Assembly: GCF_964340395.1 (NCBI RefSeq)
Contig: NC_135556.1
Location: 6,139,501 to 6,203,500 of the forward strand
Reading direction: 5' to 3'
Length of the DNA stretch: 64,000 nucleotides
From: Glandiceps talaboti
Taxonomy: Eukaryota > Hemichordata > Enteropneusta > Spengelidae
The translations under genes and the position numbers were made by a program. Under the pieces are notes generated by a model. That model ran no database searches. It was not told where the DNA came from and saw only the letters and a program-made list of their open reading frames with translations. This document shows positions 23,284 to 35,005 of this stretch, piece by piece (position 1 is the first letter of the stretch; the number at the start of each line of letters is the position of its first letter).

Positions 23284-25480
23284 ACTTTTTAAACACAATA
23301 CTACATGATGTTTAGTATTTTACCCCAATCAGATGTTTTGGCAAAACATAGACACTTTTACATGTGCATGTATTGTGTGATCGAGATCTATCATATTTTC
23401 ATTCAATCAATGTTCTTTTTAAAATCAGTCTAAATTTAAAACAAAAATGCTCTCAGAACATAATAGATCTGAAAGTATTTCCACAAGGTAGTATTTGCTG
23501 TACAGTGTTGGCACCAAGGAACCATGTTTATTGATTCTAAGATTGTGACACCACTGATTACCTAGATTGTATTGATTGAAAAGTCCTATGTAGGCAGTGT
23601 TTTAGCGATAGAAAAGGCAAGCTGTTTATAGTAGTATAAAAAAAAATCATGTTTGACGTGCATGTGGGAAAAAAAAGTATATAAAACATATTAAGAAAAG
23701 TTCTGATATCATCGTCAAGTCTATCCTATCAGATACTTGCATGATAGTGATACCCCCCACCCCCCCAATCCCCTCACATATGATAAAGTCAAATATTTGA
23801 GGCAATGAGAGAGGAGGGAGTAATACTTATATATCATTCACGGTGACCATAGAAAAATTTAGAAGGAACGTACTACAATTCCCCCTCCCCTCTTGCCTCC
23901 TCAAAAATGCCACAAATTCTATAATAGACAACACAATATGCTGTTTTGGGTTATAAACTTGACGTCCATGAGTGAAAGGAGGTTATTTGTTCCTATGTAC
24001 ATATATATGAGGTTGACATTGATTATTTGTCAGGGATAAAGCTGTGGCTATGTAGATAACAAACAAAACAGTTTATCTTTGATTACCAGCCATCACTTAT
24101 CCAATCCAGTAAACCCCTAATAAATGAAAACTGACATGACTGTCTAGATGAAAATCTGATTGGTTCCCATTAGTACGTCATGATTTAGCTCTACGGAATA
24201 CAAATCTATCACATGTCAAGAGGACGAGAACATTCACTGCTACAGGCAGCAACTTGTATTGTACAAACCAACCTTCTTAGTCTACACTGTGATCTTTGAT
24301 TTTGTACTTGGCTTCTCAATAACTGTACAAGTTAAAACTATCAACAAGTGTCTTGTGGTTTGAAATTGCTCAAACTGCTTCGTCTTGTAAATGCATACGC
24401 AAACTGATTGGTTTAAAAATGAAATGCTCAAACTGATTGCATGCAATTGGGAAGTGTTCACAATACATGAGACGTTTTGCATATATTCAAATGAAGTCAT
24501 TATGTACATGAGCACTCGTTACTCAGATGAACACTGGAGATAACATCAACATCATTTACATAAAGGCTAATATTATGTACTGGCTCAGACCACTTGTAGT
24601 GTTGTCTGAGGTAAGGGTAAATGTCTACAAACAGGCATGCTGATAATGGTAATTGGGGTGTGGTTTATTGAGAAGTGAAGCAGATGTAGACAGGTTACTC
24701 CTGTGTAAACCATATAAAGTACACTACTTGTAAATAATTCAAATCTTTCCCCCAAGAATTTAAAAGCCAGTCAAACCAAATGACCGCCATGGGAATTAAA
24801 ACCAGCATTATACACCATTCAATGTCCTGACTTCAATACAGTTTGCCACAGGTTTTTGATTTATAATATGAACAAAATTCAGATAAATATATCTTTTATG
24901 TCATCACTTTGTGTCACTTTTTCTCAATTTTCAAAGGGATTTAGTTTCATATATAAAGTTCTCTCATGTAAGTAACGTCAGCAAATTTATGTTCTATAAC
25001 TGAAGTAAACACCATGAATCATTTTGGGTAGAGAATGCTATCACTGTCAAGTCTCGGGGTACTATTTACCTCCATTGTATATCTCAGCATGTCTAAAAGT
25101 AATGTTTTTTAGGCCACCACCAAGCTTTTAAAGTTTTTAAGTTTCAAGGGTTTTATTGTTACAGTAGCTTTTTTATTAAATGCTTAGCTGAAATATTTGC
25201 ATGAAACTGTGATTAAACACGAGTATTAGTGATTATGTTGATACATGGCGCCTATGATAACACTGAAATTGTCTTCAGTTGCTGTTTTAAGTACACTTGA
25301 TGTCATTAGTAAAATAGGGATTTGCTCAATACTTTAGTATTTGTGTACTAAGTAATTCCATAGAGAATAATTTGTGTACAGTGTTATGGCTAAATACCCT
25401 GTTGTTAGTTATGCCAATAGCAAGTGATGTCTAAGTACTTATCATGTATCAGTCAATCAATACTCAGTGTGTTTGCCAAG
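23284..25480. other. AT-rich unique stretch, nothing recognised
   Basis: Some C-rich patches (23753..23775 and 23880..23900). No array, inverted repeat or supported exon was seen. Confidence 0.4.
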
Positions 25481-25622
25481 TTTAGGGAATCCTAGTAACA
25501 GGTGGGTGAAATCGGGTATTAAAAGTTGCATTAGATTTCCATACCTTGATGCGGGAAACCTGGTAAGATTATCTGGGGGAATTCAGATAGATTTTACCGA
25601 CTTAGCACTTATACAACAAGTA
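25481..25622 (-). repeat. Dispersed GGGAAACC repeat, copy 1
   Basis: Resembles 27940..28050, 44889..45000 and 62752..62829. Shared blocks on the plus strand are TTTAGGGAATCCTAGTAACA, GGGAAACCTGGTAAGATTA, CTGGGGGAATTC, AGATTTTACC and an ACTTA-containing edge. Read on the minus strand, the edge is a GGTAA-type word followed by the repeat. Orientation is nominal. Alignment by eye only. Confidence 0.5.
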
Positions 25623-26092
25623 TATGCACCCACCCCCACACCCCAGCCTCCTCAAAAAATGAAAAGATAAATGAAAAACTTGGCTTGAGATTCAAATTGT
25701 GCTTGGCTTTCACTAATCACCAACTGCAACCATGAGACTAATGTACACTCTTCACAATTTAGCTATTTTTACTAATTTCATTTTTAGTCTCATGTGAAAA
25801 CAAACAGATGTTGACTTCCTATTCTCACTTGAAGAAAACTCTCATGAGAAAATATGCAGTATGTCATAAATGTATAAAGTGATTTTAAGTTAAATGACAT
25901 GGAAGCAGGTGTTCAAAAGACATTTCTATATATATACACGTAATATACACGTACATGTACATGTGTTATGTGCATGCACCCCTATTCAGTCAAAGTCTAC
26001 TGGGGCAGATTTTGCTGCAAGGGATCTCCACGATATCTGTTCATGATTATGTTCTCTCCATAGCATTAAACGGAAGAGACAGAATTCAAGTA

Positions 26093-26410
26093 AAATAATC
26101 AGATGTTATTCCCCAATATTTTCCTTCATTTGGCAGCCAAGGAAAATACGAGTGACCTAAGGGGCTTCGTCACTACAAGTTGCGAGGCGAGTAGTGACAA
26201 CCCTTAGGTCATGAGTATTTTGCGACTGAATGAAGAAAAATGTTGGAGAATAAAATAATTATACCAGCACCAGTAATATCAAAGAAAACTTGGAGAAAAG
26301 TCATGGCAATTTTGAACATTTTGGCTCATATTTTGAACACAGCAGAAATAGTGACGTAGACATTGTCCCGATATTTTGTTCCACTTGGCTCGTGCTTGAT
26401 ATATAATAAT
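26093..26410 (-). mobile_element. Dispersed hairpin element, copy B (inverted)
   Basis: The reverse complement follows copy A (5355..5714) from GAGCCAAGT through TCTGCTGTGTTC, TTTCAAAATTG, TATTACTGGTGCTGGTATAA to GGGGAATAACATCT. It contains the clearest hairpin in the window: 26107..26176 pairs with 26191..26252 around a 14-nt loop. TATTCCCCAATATTTTCCTT faces AAGAAAAATGTTGGAGAATA, and CCTAAGGGGCTTCGTCACTAC faces GTAGTGACAACCCTTAGG. It is non-coding. Confidence 0.8.
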
Positions 26411-26819
26411 CAATATTCACAGTCATGTAGTGTAACAAAATATGTCTGGGATATGTTTATTTAATGATATTGATAGATATAGACAAGGCAATGGTTGTGT
26501 CTGGGTGTAATGGATAATACTTAACATTTATCTCACAGATATTGACCTACAAGCAATTGTATACTCCATGTCCCAGTGGTGAAATTTCTGCACAGAATAA
26601 CTTTACCCCTGAGAAAACGAGTATTGACTCAGGTTCTCATACATGCGACAACTAGACCCCAAGGTTAGCAACAAGGTGCTGCAGTGTATTTACATTAATA
26701 AGAATGATAGGCCTGCAGATAACGTCTCCTGACAATGGTTATCTACAGTCTAGTTTACTCAGCCTCCAAAATATATACTTCTATCTCAGAATATGAACTA
26801 AAGCAGTACTTAAACTGAA

Positions 26820-27562
26820 CCAGGTTGAGAAATTTTTTTAGTCTGTTTACCCCAAATTGTATGGAATGTTAAATTTTATAAATTATAAAATAAATTTTGA
26901 ATATATGATAGACAAATATGAATTATTATCAAGATAATTTAGGAGTTAAAAAAAAATTCTAGAAAGAGGATGTCGAACAGCAGACATGTGTATCAATATG
27001 TGATACAGGAGATAGCAGATAAGGCACAAAATGTTTTAGTCAGTACCCTAAAAGTATTCCATGAACTATCTTGTTAACCCCTTTTAATAAAAATTTGAGT
27101 GTAGGAAAATAATAAAAGAATGATTTCAAGAATTTTTCCTCTACAAAGAGGATAGAATAGACATGCCTAGATATCAAGACATGGTACAGTGGAGAAGGCA
27201 GAAAGTTGTAATGTACATGTACAGTTTACCCTGAAAAATATTACTTAAAAGTTTTAACCTTTAGAAATTTGAATGTATGACAACAGAAGGACAATTTTGA
27301 GAAATCTTTTACTTTCTTCTAGAAAGTGATAACATAGACATGCCTAGATATCAAGACATGGTACAGTAGAAAACACAGAAAGTTATAATGTACAGTTTAC
27401 CCCGAACGTATTCCTGAACCATGAAATCGTATCCTTTAGAAATTGGAGTGTAACTATAATGACAGATACGGTGCCTGGATAATTTCAAGAATGTGTACTT
27501 TTAGAAAATGAAAGGATAATACAAACTGTCTGGACATGATACAGTTGAGAAGACACAAATTT
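26820..27562 (+). repeat. ~180-bp degenerate tandem array, about four copies
   Basis: CTAGAAAGAGGAT-like blocks occur near 26958, 27140, 27317 and 27498, spaced about 180 bp. Within units the order is GACATGCCTAGATATCAAGA, CATGGTACAGT, GAGAAGGCAGAAAGTT, AATGTACAGTTTACCC, and TTTAGAAATTTGAGTGTA. The middle two units are best preserved. The 85-codon minus-strand frame at 27454..27711 overlaps the end of the array and has no domain. Confidence 0.8.
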
Positions 27563-27939
27563 AAACTGTATTGCTCTCGGCTGTCTCTCTCAAAACAAAT
27601 TATCTGTTCTATTCCAACAAAGGAAATCAAGCTGACTTCATAGTAATGGATACTTTCAAGGACTGGAAACACTTTTACTGAATGTAACACTGAATGATCT
27701 TGATTGTGCATATTGAGATATGATGTAATCTAAATACTCCAAGCAATTAGCTTTGTAATAAACATTAGAACTTCTGTGTTGAGTGATGTGGATATCTTTC
27801 ATTGATAGAGGGCCTACTTTTACACAAGAGTCTATGGGGGGAAAGTAAAAGTTTACTTACGAATCATGGTACTGCTAACTTTCCAAAAAACAGATACCAT
27901 GCTATACTGTTTGTAGCTTGTCCAATTGTTTTTCTTAAG

Positions 27940-28050
27940 TTTAGGGAACCATGGTAGCAGAGGAGGTAATTCACATAAAAGTTACATTTCCTGTACTTTA
28001 ATTTTGACAAGGGAACTCCTGACCAGTAATACAAAGTGAGAAACTTATTA
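27940..28050 (-). repeat. Dispersed GGGAAACC repeat, copy 2
   Basis: Shares TTTAGGGAACCATGGTAGCA, a GGGAACTCCTGACCAGTAAT stretch and a trailing ACTTA edge with the copies at 25481 and 44889. It is more diverged than those. Orientation is nominal. Confidence 0.4.
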
Positions 28051-29041
28051 CCAATGAATAAAAATACTTTCACATCAAAATAAGGGCTTGGGAGTGAGGC
28101 TGGCAACCTTTGAAAGTGACATGGAGCAGATGATTATGACCGAGAACCTCGCTTAAAGTGTTGATGTCACTTGTGGTTTATACATGAATTATGCATTATA
28201 CATATATGTGATTTCAGTGGAACCCTCCCACGTCCCCCCTCCCCCATTGAGTTCCAATGTATAATTCCGCTATCCCACCATGTTCAGTGTGTGCAAAGCA
28301 GATAAATATGGCTTGAGAATCAGAAATGTAAAAGAAATAGCACATCAAATAAAGATGTCAAGCTCTTTCAAAAAATGAATTTGAAATTTAAGAAAAATTA
28401 CTAAATAAAGACTATATGCTACCTATTTTTGACAGTTATCTAAATGTGAGTCGTTTCGGGATATTTTGCACATACAGATTCCTTTGTATAGGGATAAATT
28501 ACATTGTAGAGAAGAGGAACAATGCCAGCATGTGCAATTTGTATATGCAATACTAAATCTCTTTGTTTCCTCAAAGAGATAGTTTGTCATATAGAAACAA
28601 ACATTCTTTGGTAACTAACGATAATTGCTTTATCTATGACAGCCAATTATCTACTTGACAATAAAATAAAACTGAACCAGATAAAACAATCTCTGAAATC
28701 TGTGGGAATGAAAGATGTTTGATATTAGAGCACTAAATGTTTAATTCTACTTACCTCATACAGATGTTTAGGAAGATAAGGAAATTACTCCCTCAGCAAT
28801 TTGCAATGATTGCACTATCATGAGATGTGAATGGTTATTGTACTTCTACTGTATTACTGTTAAACTGATAAAGTACACAGGTTATGATAACCTGGTTGAT
28901 TGCTCTCACAAGCATTGTTTCTCTGTAAATTTCTTGAACTTATGGATTGAAGTGATGTGCATTATTGGTGTATGCTGTAAGCCAATTTGATACACCACTA
29001 TCACAGCAATGTTTTGTGAGGCATCAAAATGTGGCGCACAA
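28051..29041. other. AT-rich unique stretch, nothing recognised
   Basis: A C-rich patch (CCCACGTCCCCCCTCCCCC near 28228) is the only compositional feature. A good minus-strand donor word near 28752 has no open exon upstream in any frame, so I did not call one. Confidence 0.4.
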
Positions 29042-29076
29042 CCCCCCCCCCCCCCCCCCCACCACCACCACACACA
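29042..29076. repeat. Poly-C tract with (ACC)n/(CA)n tail
   Basis: Nineteen C followed by ACC units and CACACA. It is one of several long G/C homopolymers in this AT-rich window. Confidence 0.9.
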
Positions 29077-29384
29077 TTCTTTACTTTATGGTGATTCACA
29101 AGAAAACCCATTCATTTTGGCCAACAAAAAGCTGTATTTTATTGGAGGCATAACTGTGCATCGTTGATTGACTTTAATATGCTTCAAGTTTCTGTTAGAA
29201 AATGCTAACAAGTGGGCCTACACACTAATGAAAGCTTTTTACTGTAGCTGGTCAGTGGGCAGACAAATTAGGAAGTGTGCCCAAACTAGAGTATTTGATA
29301 TCTACACAAGCTGATATTAATGGACATTGAATGATTGGTTTGATACCGTTTGACTCTCATTTCAAACATTTTAAGCACACAGAA

Positions 29385-29578
29385 TTAAAGCATTCACATT
29401 GCAATCTCTATCCTACCAGGTCCCTAGTTTTATACAGCTGGGTTGACTGAGGCACAGCAAATCTTGCCCAAGGTATTTAGCCACTGACAAACAAATGGCA
29501 CCGATGGGGCTTGAACCTGCCACCTGCAGATTCCAAGCCGGCCAGTCTTACCATTTGCCCGCCATGACTCCACAAATG
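29385..29578 (-). mobile_element. tRNA-derived SINE, copy 1 (3'-truncated)
   Basis: Read on the minus strand, the head resembles a tRNA: an A-box-like TGGCGGGCAAATGG (29551..29564) and a perfect B box GGTTCAAGCCC (29507..29517), at tRNA-like spacing. The body follows: CTTGGGCAAGATTTG, CAGTCAACCCAGCTGTATAA, ACCTGGTAGGATAGAG, TTGCAATGTGAATGCTTTAA. The body also occurs in the copy at 30790..31072, which extends further 3'. Established knowledge: a CTTGGGCAAG core and tRNA head characterise V-SINE/Deu-SINE type families; assignment to a named family is inference. Confidence 0.8.
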
Positions 29579-29662
29579 GTGTTTATTTGGATTTTTTAAT
29601 TAAAAATAAAACAAGTAAATACCATGTTTTCCTACCTGATAATGTGAATTAACATCAACCAA

Positions 29663-29688
29663 GTTTGTTTGTTTGTTTGTTTGTTTGA
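29663..29688. repeat. (GTTT)n microsatellite
   Basis: Six GTTT units. It lies exactly where the left arm of the adjacent palindromic element copy would be expected to continue, so it may have replaced or interrupted that arm. Confidence 0.85.
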
Positions 29689-29932
29689 GATTTTCCTAAT
29701 AAATTGCAAAAGGCTATTAAAAAAGTGTGTAAAAGGTTTGTTATTGTATATACAACGACAAAACTTTCACACATTTTACACTTTTTGGCAACTTATTGAG
29801 TTACAAAGAAGGACATGGTATATGTTGTTTCACATTATTTTTTGAAGAAGAAAAAAGAAAAACACAGTGGAGTTGTTTTATGAATGAAAAAATACTCAAT
29901 TCTCATACAAGCAGCCACTCTCAATAAGGGGA
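29689..29932. mobile_element. Second copy of the palindromic MITE-like element (left arm partly lost)
   Basis: AATAAATTGCAAAAG..TGTGTAAAAGGTTTGTTATTGTA..TACAACGA, then the complementary ACACATTTTACACTTTTT..TTATTGAGTTAC, then TGTTGTTTCACATTATTTTT and the terminal AATACTCAATTCTCATAC..GCCACTCT. These match the element at 20936..21289 in order. The outer left arm is missing and replaced by (GTTT)n. The right end is followed by CAATAA, so the TA flank is not preserved. Confidence 0.7.
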
Positions 29933-30789
29933 GCTGAAAAATCAAAAGTTGCCACAGGTAGAAAATATCTTGTAGTAAGAACACAGTTAAAATATTGATT
30001 TCAAGTGTACATGAAAAGTTTGAATGCAATCATGAAATCACCAGGGATTTCAATTCACGAGAAAACAGCGGTAAAGATAGCAAAAATAGCGGAAAAACCT
30101 AACAAAACAAAAACACTTTCATACCCATGGATAAGAAATCCTTTGAAAACATGATAAAGATCCGAGTGTGAGTACATTGGCCTTTATAGTAGTGAGAACT
30201 CTGAGAAATTCGCCGTTACTTAAAGTATGCAGTGACAGTAAAACTCCGATTACATGATTTATTATCCCCATTACACTCAAAGATTACCGGCTAATTCCAT
30301 GAATTATACAACGCTAAAAACAACATTTACCTTTTCCGTCTCGATACTTATGTTGTTAAAAATAAGGGTCGGGTCATCTTGAGATTAAACTGCATTGTAA
30401 GTATGGTTTTTAATCCTAGAAGCGTTAACCTTGATATAGTAAAGGTGAAAGGTCATGGTAAACAGTCTGTTAAGCTGTGTCAGAATTGATTTCTTACTTT
30501 GATTGTTCATACAATGTACATAGTGATTGTGATATTACTGACTAATGTTCAAACACATAACTTCATCTTTAATAAATGTCATCCTGTCCAACAAAATGAA
30601 AACATGATGCACTATTGTTTTACTAAACTATTACCAAATGCCAATCTAACCAATACATTCAATAGTACGCTGTCATTTCAGATTTTTGTCATGAATTTAA
30701 TACACAAGAATTTTTTTATTTTTTTTTGCAAGATATTTCATATTAACAAATATCGATGTTAGTACAGGGTCTACATACACATAATGTGG

Positions 30790-31072
30790 GTTTTTATATA
30801 GCACTTTTCCACTCTGTGCTCAAAACACTTTGCAATTATTACCCCTGGCATGGATCTATAGCGACACAGTGGCCCTTTATACTTTTCTCAACTCACTGGG
30901 GAGCATACAATCCACTGAAGCCTTTATAAGTGCATAGGATTAAAGCATTCACATTGCAACTTCTATCCTACCAGGTCTCAAATTATACAGCTGGGTTGAC
31001 TGACAGGTTCAAATCTTGCCCAAGGACTTTAATCCATTCAGAAACAAATGGCAGCAATGGGGCTTGAACCTG
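30790..31072 (-). mobile_element. tRNA-derived SINE, copy 2 (head truncated)
   Basis: Minus strand. The B box GGTTCAAGCCC (31060..31070) is present and the A box end is missing. The body matches the SINE at 29385..29578 and continues further 3': TATAAGGCTTCAGTGGATTG, TGCTCCCCAGTGAGTTGAGA, GGGCCACTGTGTCGCTATAG, TTGCAAAGTGTTTTGAGCAC, and the tail AGTGCTATATAAAAACCC. Tails of the type GCGCTATATAAA are common in LINE-tailed SINEs; here it is inferred, not searched. Both copies are on the same strand, 1.4 kb apart. Confidence 0.8.
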
Positions 31073-31080
31073 CAACATGT

Positions 31081-32760
31081 ACAAAGAAACTATGAAAACT
31101 GATGCATAATTGATAAAAATGAAACCATGCAGTACTTTGTGTTATTTATTCAGATATGATTATTGCATGTAGCCTTTATCAAGTTATGAAATGTGAAAGA
31201 AATTGTTGATGTATTGATTGAATGTATATTTTCACTGTCTAAAGTTTGTTGACATGACAGATTTGTTGACAAGACGGATATTACATTCGTAGAATTGGGA
31301 TACAATTCCCATATTTTTAGTTTGAATTATTCTGTGCTCGTTTAATCTTACAGAATCCTACAACAACAGATGGTTAGTTTTTATATTACATGTACTGTCA
31401 TTTTAGAGTTACTTATATATGGAAGTTGAATCAAAACGTTGATTTTAAATGTCATGGGATATTTTAATGCACATATAGGTTCCTTGCCATTATACTCATC
31501 ATTGGTGTCGTATGTCCATGGTGCATAGATTTGATTATCGTTCCCCAATATTCATTTTGTATTGAAAAACAAGAAGGAATATAACCAGCCAGTAGCAGAT
31601 AGATAGTAATATGATTCTCAGGTAGCAAGTATTTCATGGTTTTGGAAAAGAAATATTGATGGGTTATTGATTTTACATCTTTCACTTGTGCTGAATTTTA
31701 AAGATTGTTGAGTTATGGTTTTTAGTGCATGGTGATGACAGGTCTGATAAAATAACGTACATGTACATGTAGATAAATGTCGGCATGATGTAGAGTGATA
31801 CGAGATTTGTATCCTGTTGTTTGTGTTTGAGTGTAACGTCATTATAAACTCAATGTGAATTTTTATGCATTGACAACGCAAACAAAACACTTCAAAATGT
31901 TCAATTTTAACCAGCATGTACTAAATAGTAGCAGATCGCATGACATGTATTACAATGTATCTCACATGGTGGAGTTGCTACTTAAACCACAATATTTGAA
32001 TCCCATGGTCTTGAAATAGTATCATCTGACCAGTAGAACCACAAGGATGACGCAGGATCATTCTTTGTGTTCAGAGCCATCTTTTTGTACATCTCTACGA
32101 GACAATTTTTTTTTTCACATCCAAAGTTTAATCATCATCTGACATTGGCATTTAAACATTGTCACAGAATGCCAACAGCTATTAGAAGTACATGAATTTG
32201 TATACACATACTTTTAATTTATGTATTTTGGAGATTTAATGTACACTAATTTGACAAGAAACATACTATGACTTGACAATTCTCTTTCAAAGTCTGCAAA
32301 TCTAGATGGCAGCCGAGTTCAGTTATGACTTCAGCTGTTCAAAGCTTTCTATTTTTTTGCGTGGGAATACAGCTGACTTCCATGTGTATTTACCCATGTG
32401 TTGTAGAAGGGATCTCATTGATGTTCTCAGTGATATTTAATGTGTACATGTATGCATAAACGATTTGATCACAGCACTGTAAATACCTGCATATTGATCA
32501 CTTACATATGTCAACATAGCATATTAAGTTTGCGTCAAATTTCTGCAAATATGAAACTGCTCAAATAATTTATAGGCACAGATTATATTTGTTATGTTAC
32601 TTAGAGTTACAATATATTGAATGTACATATTAGCGTTCAAGTCTTGATGACAGAATATGTAGGTGTATGTGGAATTTGAAATAACATAATTTTTTTTCAA
32701 GAAATGCATATTATATTGTCACACAGTGGAGAATATATTGTTCATGGTTCCAAGAATCAA
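31081..32760. other. AT-rich unique stretch, nothing recognised
   Basis: No repeat array or exon pair is visible. Two overlapping minus-strand open frames (31464..31685 and 31618..31917) show no domain. Confidence 0.4.
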
Positions 32761-32762
32761 TA

Positions 32763-33162
32763 GGACAGTAAAATGTACTTACATTGGAACAGTAAACTTA
32801 CAATCCAGACTGAGCATGCTCAGACGCAATGGACTATGGGATTATCTGTGGTTATTATTAATAATACCTAATCTGGAGCTACTGATAAAATAAACCTCAC
32901 ACAATGGTCAAGATGACTATGAATTGATTATTTGTGGTTACAAATAATGTAACATTATTGTTTACAATACTATTTGATTAGTATTGATAATCACATTTCC
33001 CATGATGCAACATTCAACATGGCGGGTTTGCAAGTTCCCTATTGGAAATGAATTCGGAGAGAGACATTAACGCTGAATAATTAAATCATTGCATGATCAA
33101 CTTTCATGGTAGACTGATTGAAACATTGCATTCATTTCCAAAGTAACTATATCTTACTGTCC
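32763..33162. mobile_element. 400-bp TA-flanked terminal-inverted-repeat element
   Basis: The left end GGACAGTAAAATGTACTTAC matches the reverse complement of the right end (GGACAGTAAGATATAGTTAC), continuing through ATTGGAA / TTTGGAAA. TA lies directly outside each end (32761..32762 and 33163..33164). The interior is AT-rich, with a partial inner match (CAATGGACTATGGGATT against GCATCATGGGAAAT on the other strand). No coding capacity. It fits a non-autonomous Tc1/mariner-like MITE, an inference from the TA duplication and inverted ends. Confidence 0.8.
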
Positions 33163-33262
33163 TATTATTATACAATGTGTAAGTTATGAGACATTGGTGG
33201 CCCTCAAACTGACAGCAAATTAGTCATAATATGATATGTTCTTGTACCATGGTCACGGTTCT

Positions 33263-33524
33263 TATAATTTACGAGTAACGTTTCTCCTGTTCAGGGTGAC
33301 AAACTTTGTCAAACCATCCATTTGCTGGCTTTACCACTAGGTGGCGTAGCGGCAATGACATGATCATAAAGATGATGTAATTGGTAATGCCCCCTCGTAC
33401 GTGGTCATGGTGTTGCCCCCCCCCCCCCCCCCCCCCACCTTCTGCCGCCTAGCAGTAAAGCCATCAAATGGCCAGTTTGACAAAACCTATTGACCTGATC
33501 AGGTGAAACGTTACTCATAATTAA
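33263..33524. mobile_element. Foldback element with a poly-C loop
   Basis: The left arm ACGAGTAACGTTTCTCCTG..TTTGTCAAAC..CCATTTGCTGGCTTTAC..CTAGGTGGCG is matched by the reverse complement of the right arm (ATGAGTAACGTTTCACCTG..TTTGTCAAAC..CCATTTGATGGCTTTAC..CTAGGCGGCA), about 95 bp per arm. Between the arms lie about 60 bp plus a run of 21 C (33416..33436). A fragment of the same family lies at 51238..51290. The target duplication is unclear. Confidence 0.8.
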
Positions 33525-33563
33525 CCCCCCCCCCCAAAAAAAAAAAAAAAAAAAAAAAAAAAA
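33525..33563. repeat. C11-A28 homopolymer block
   Basis: Eleven C followed directly by 28 A, abutting the right end of the foldback element. It could be a decayed retroposon tail or a mutation-prone junction; sequence alone does not decide. Confidence 0.9.
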
Positions 33564-34930
33564 TGTAATGTAAGGATACCTACAGAATTAACCAGGCTGT
33601 TGGAATACACTAGTATAGTAAACTTGTTCTCTTCAGGCTGCTTGGTGAAGTTGAAGAGCGATTTCAGTATTCTTCATGTTTAAGGGAGTAAGTGGAGTAT
33701 AATGAAGTTATAGACTGCATGATTTAAATGTCAACCAAGGTACAGTTCTGACTAAGTAGCTATTAACAGCATGTGATCAGGCAATTGATGTGTCTTTCAA
33801 AAAACAAAATGTCAGGTTTTTTAAAATAAATGCGTGTACGTAGTCTTCCTTTGGTCATGAGGTAGATTTGAGGTTAAAATCCCATCAGACATGATGCATG
33901 AAATGCATACCATAGTATAAAGCAAGAGTTGTCCTGAAGGCAGATCAACATGAATTATGTATTGTTTGTGTCTACGGCTACATACAAATTCACTTGCTTT
34001 TTCATGGTAAATGCTACATTTTATCAGTGTTTTGCATTTAAATGTCTGATGAATACTGAGGTAAATGGCAACTGTCAAGTTCAAAATTATGGTGGTTCAT
34101 TGGCTACATGCTATCTATTATGGTGTACCTGCCAATCATAGTACTGTTATACTCATTGTCAGTACTAAAAGACCCAATTCTCCTTTTAGTGGATTATAGG
34201 GTGGAGAGATTAAGAAAAAAATTCTGGTGCCACCTGTTTAAATTACTTTTCATGATTAATAAATGACTGGAAGAGAACACAAAAAGACTGATGGTATTGG
34301 CCCTTTCATATGCAAATTAGATATATATTCTTTGTATATGCAAATTGAATATTTTGCATAAATTATTGAGTTCACAATGTCTTGTAAAGTATGCTTGTTA
34401 TGTTGTTAAAGAATATTAATGGCAACAGCATATGGCAACATCCAAAAAATATTTAGTAAAGGCTGCTGCTTTTTGTGACCACATACTGACAGTGAAGAAT
34501 GCCAGCAACTAGTAATGTTTGTGATCCTTTATTTCATTTACAAAGAGAGTTTGGACCTGCATATGTGTCTTTCTGCTCAAGCTGTCATGACAAAATCTAT
34601 CACTAATATGATCTCTTTGAATGCGAAGGACATATCTTGATGATGGAGACAAAAGAAAGTTTGTCAACTTAGCTGTCACAACATTAAATTATAGGAAATT
34701 CAATATTTGAGAAAGATATTTCTACTTATTACACATGTCACTTTAGTGTCAGTTTTTTGATGAAATACATCTCTTTCCATCATGATTTATTTTTGTAATC
34801 TCCAAATAAATCAATACAATTATACAGCAATGCTAAATATTGCTCTAAGAGATGGGATAGCTTTCTTTAAAACTATATATAATTTATTCTGTCATGGGAT
34901 ACATTTGTATAACCAAAACCATATGAGTTA
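33564..34930. other. AT-rich unique stretch, nothing recognised
   Basis: ATGCAAAT-type words cluster near 34312..34365 (three occurrences of TATGCAAATT or GCATAAATT). No array or exon was recognised. Confidence 0.35.
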
Positions 34931-35005
34931 AAGTTTAAGTTTATTTATTTTCCAAAGCGCCTTTTCTATTTAAAATATTCAAAAGCGCTGCACATAAAAT
35001 ACAGA
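34931..35005 (+). repeat. AAGCGC dispersed-repeat fragment
   Basis: TTTATTTATTTTCCAAAGCG..CCTTTTC..ATATTCAAAAGCGCTGCACATAAA resembles the 3' portion of repeats with AAAGCGCT motifs that are widespread in marine invertebrates. No second copy was found in this window, so this rests on recollection of the motif only. Confidence 0.35.

Noticed and set aside
28752-28900. Minus-strand exon before the donor GAG|GTAAGT at 28757
   Set aside because: All three frames contain stops close upstream of the donor and no good acceptor leaves an open frame.
29507-29578. Functional tRNA gene on the minus strand
   Set aside because: A and B boxes are present, but no proper acceptor or anticodon stems were recognised, and the sequence continues into a SINE body shared with 30790..31072.
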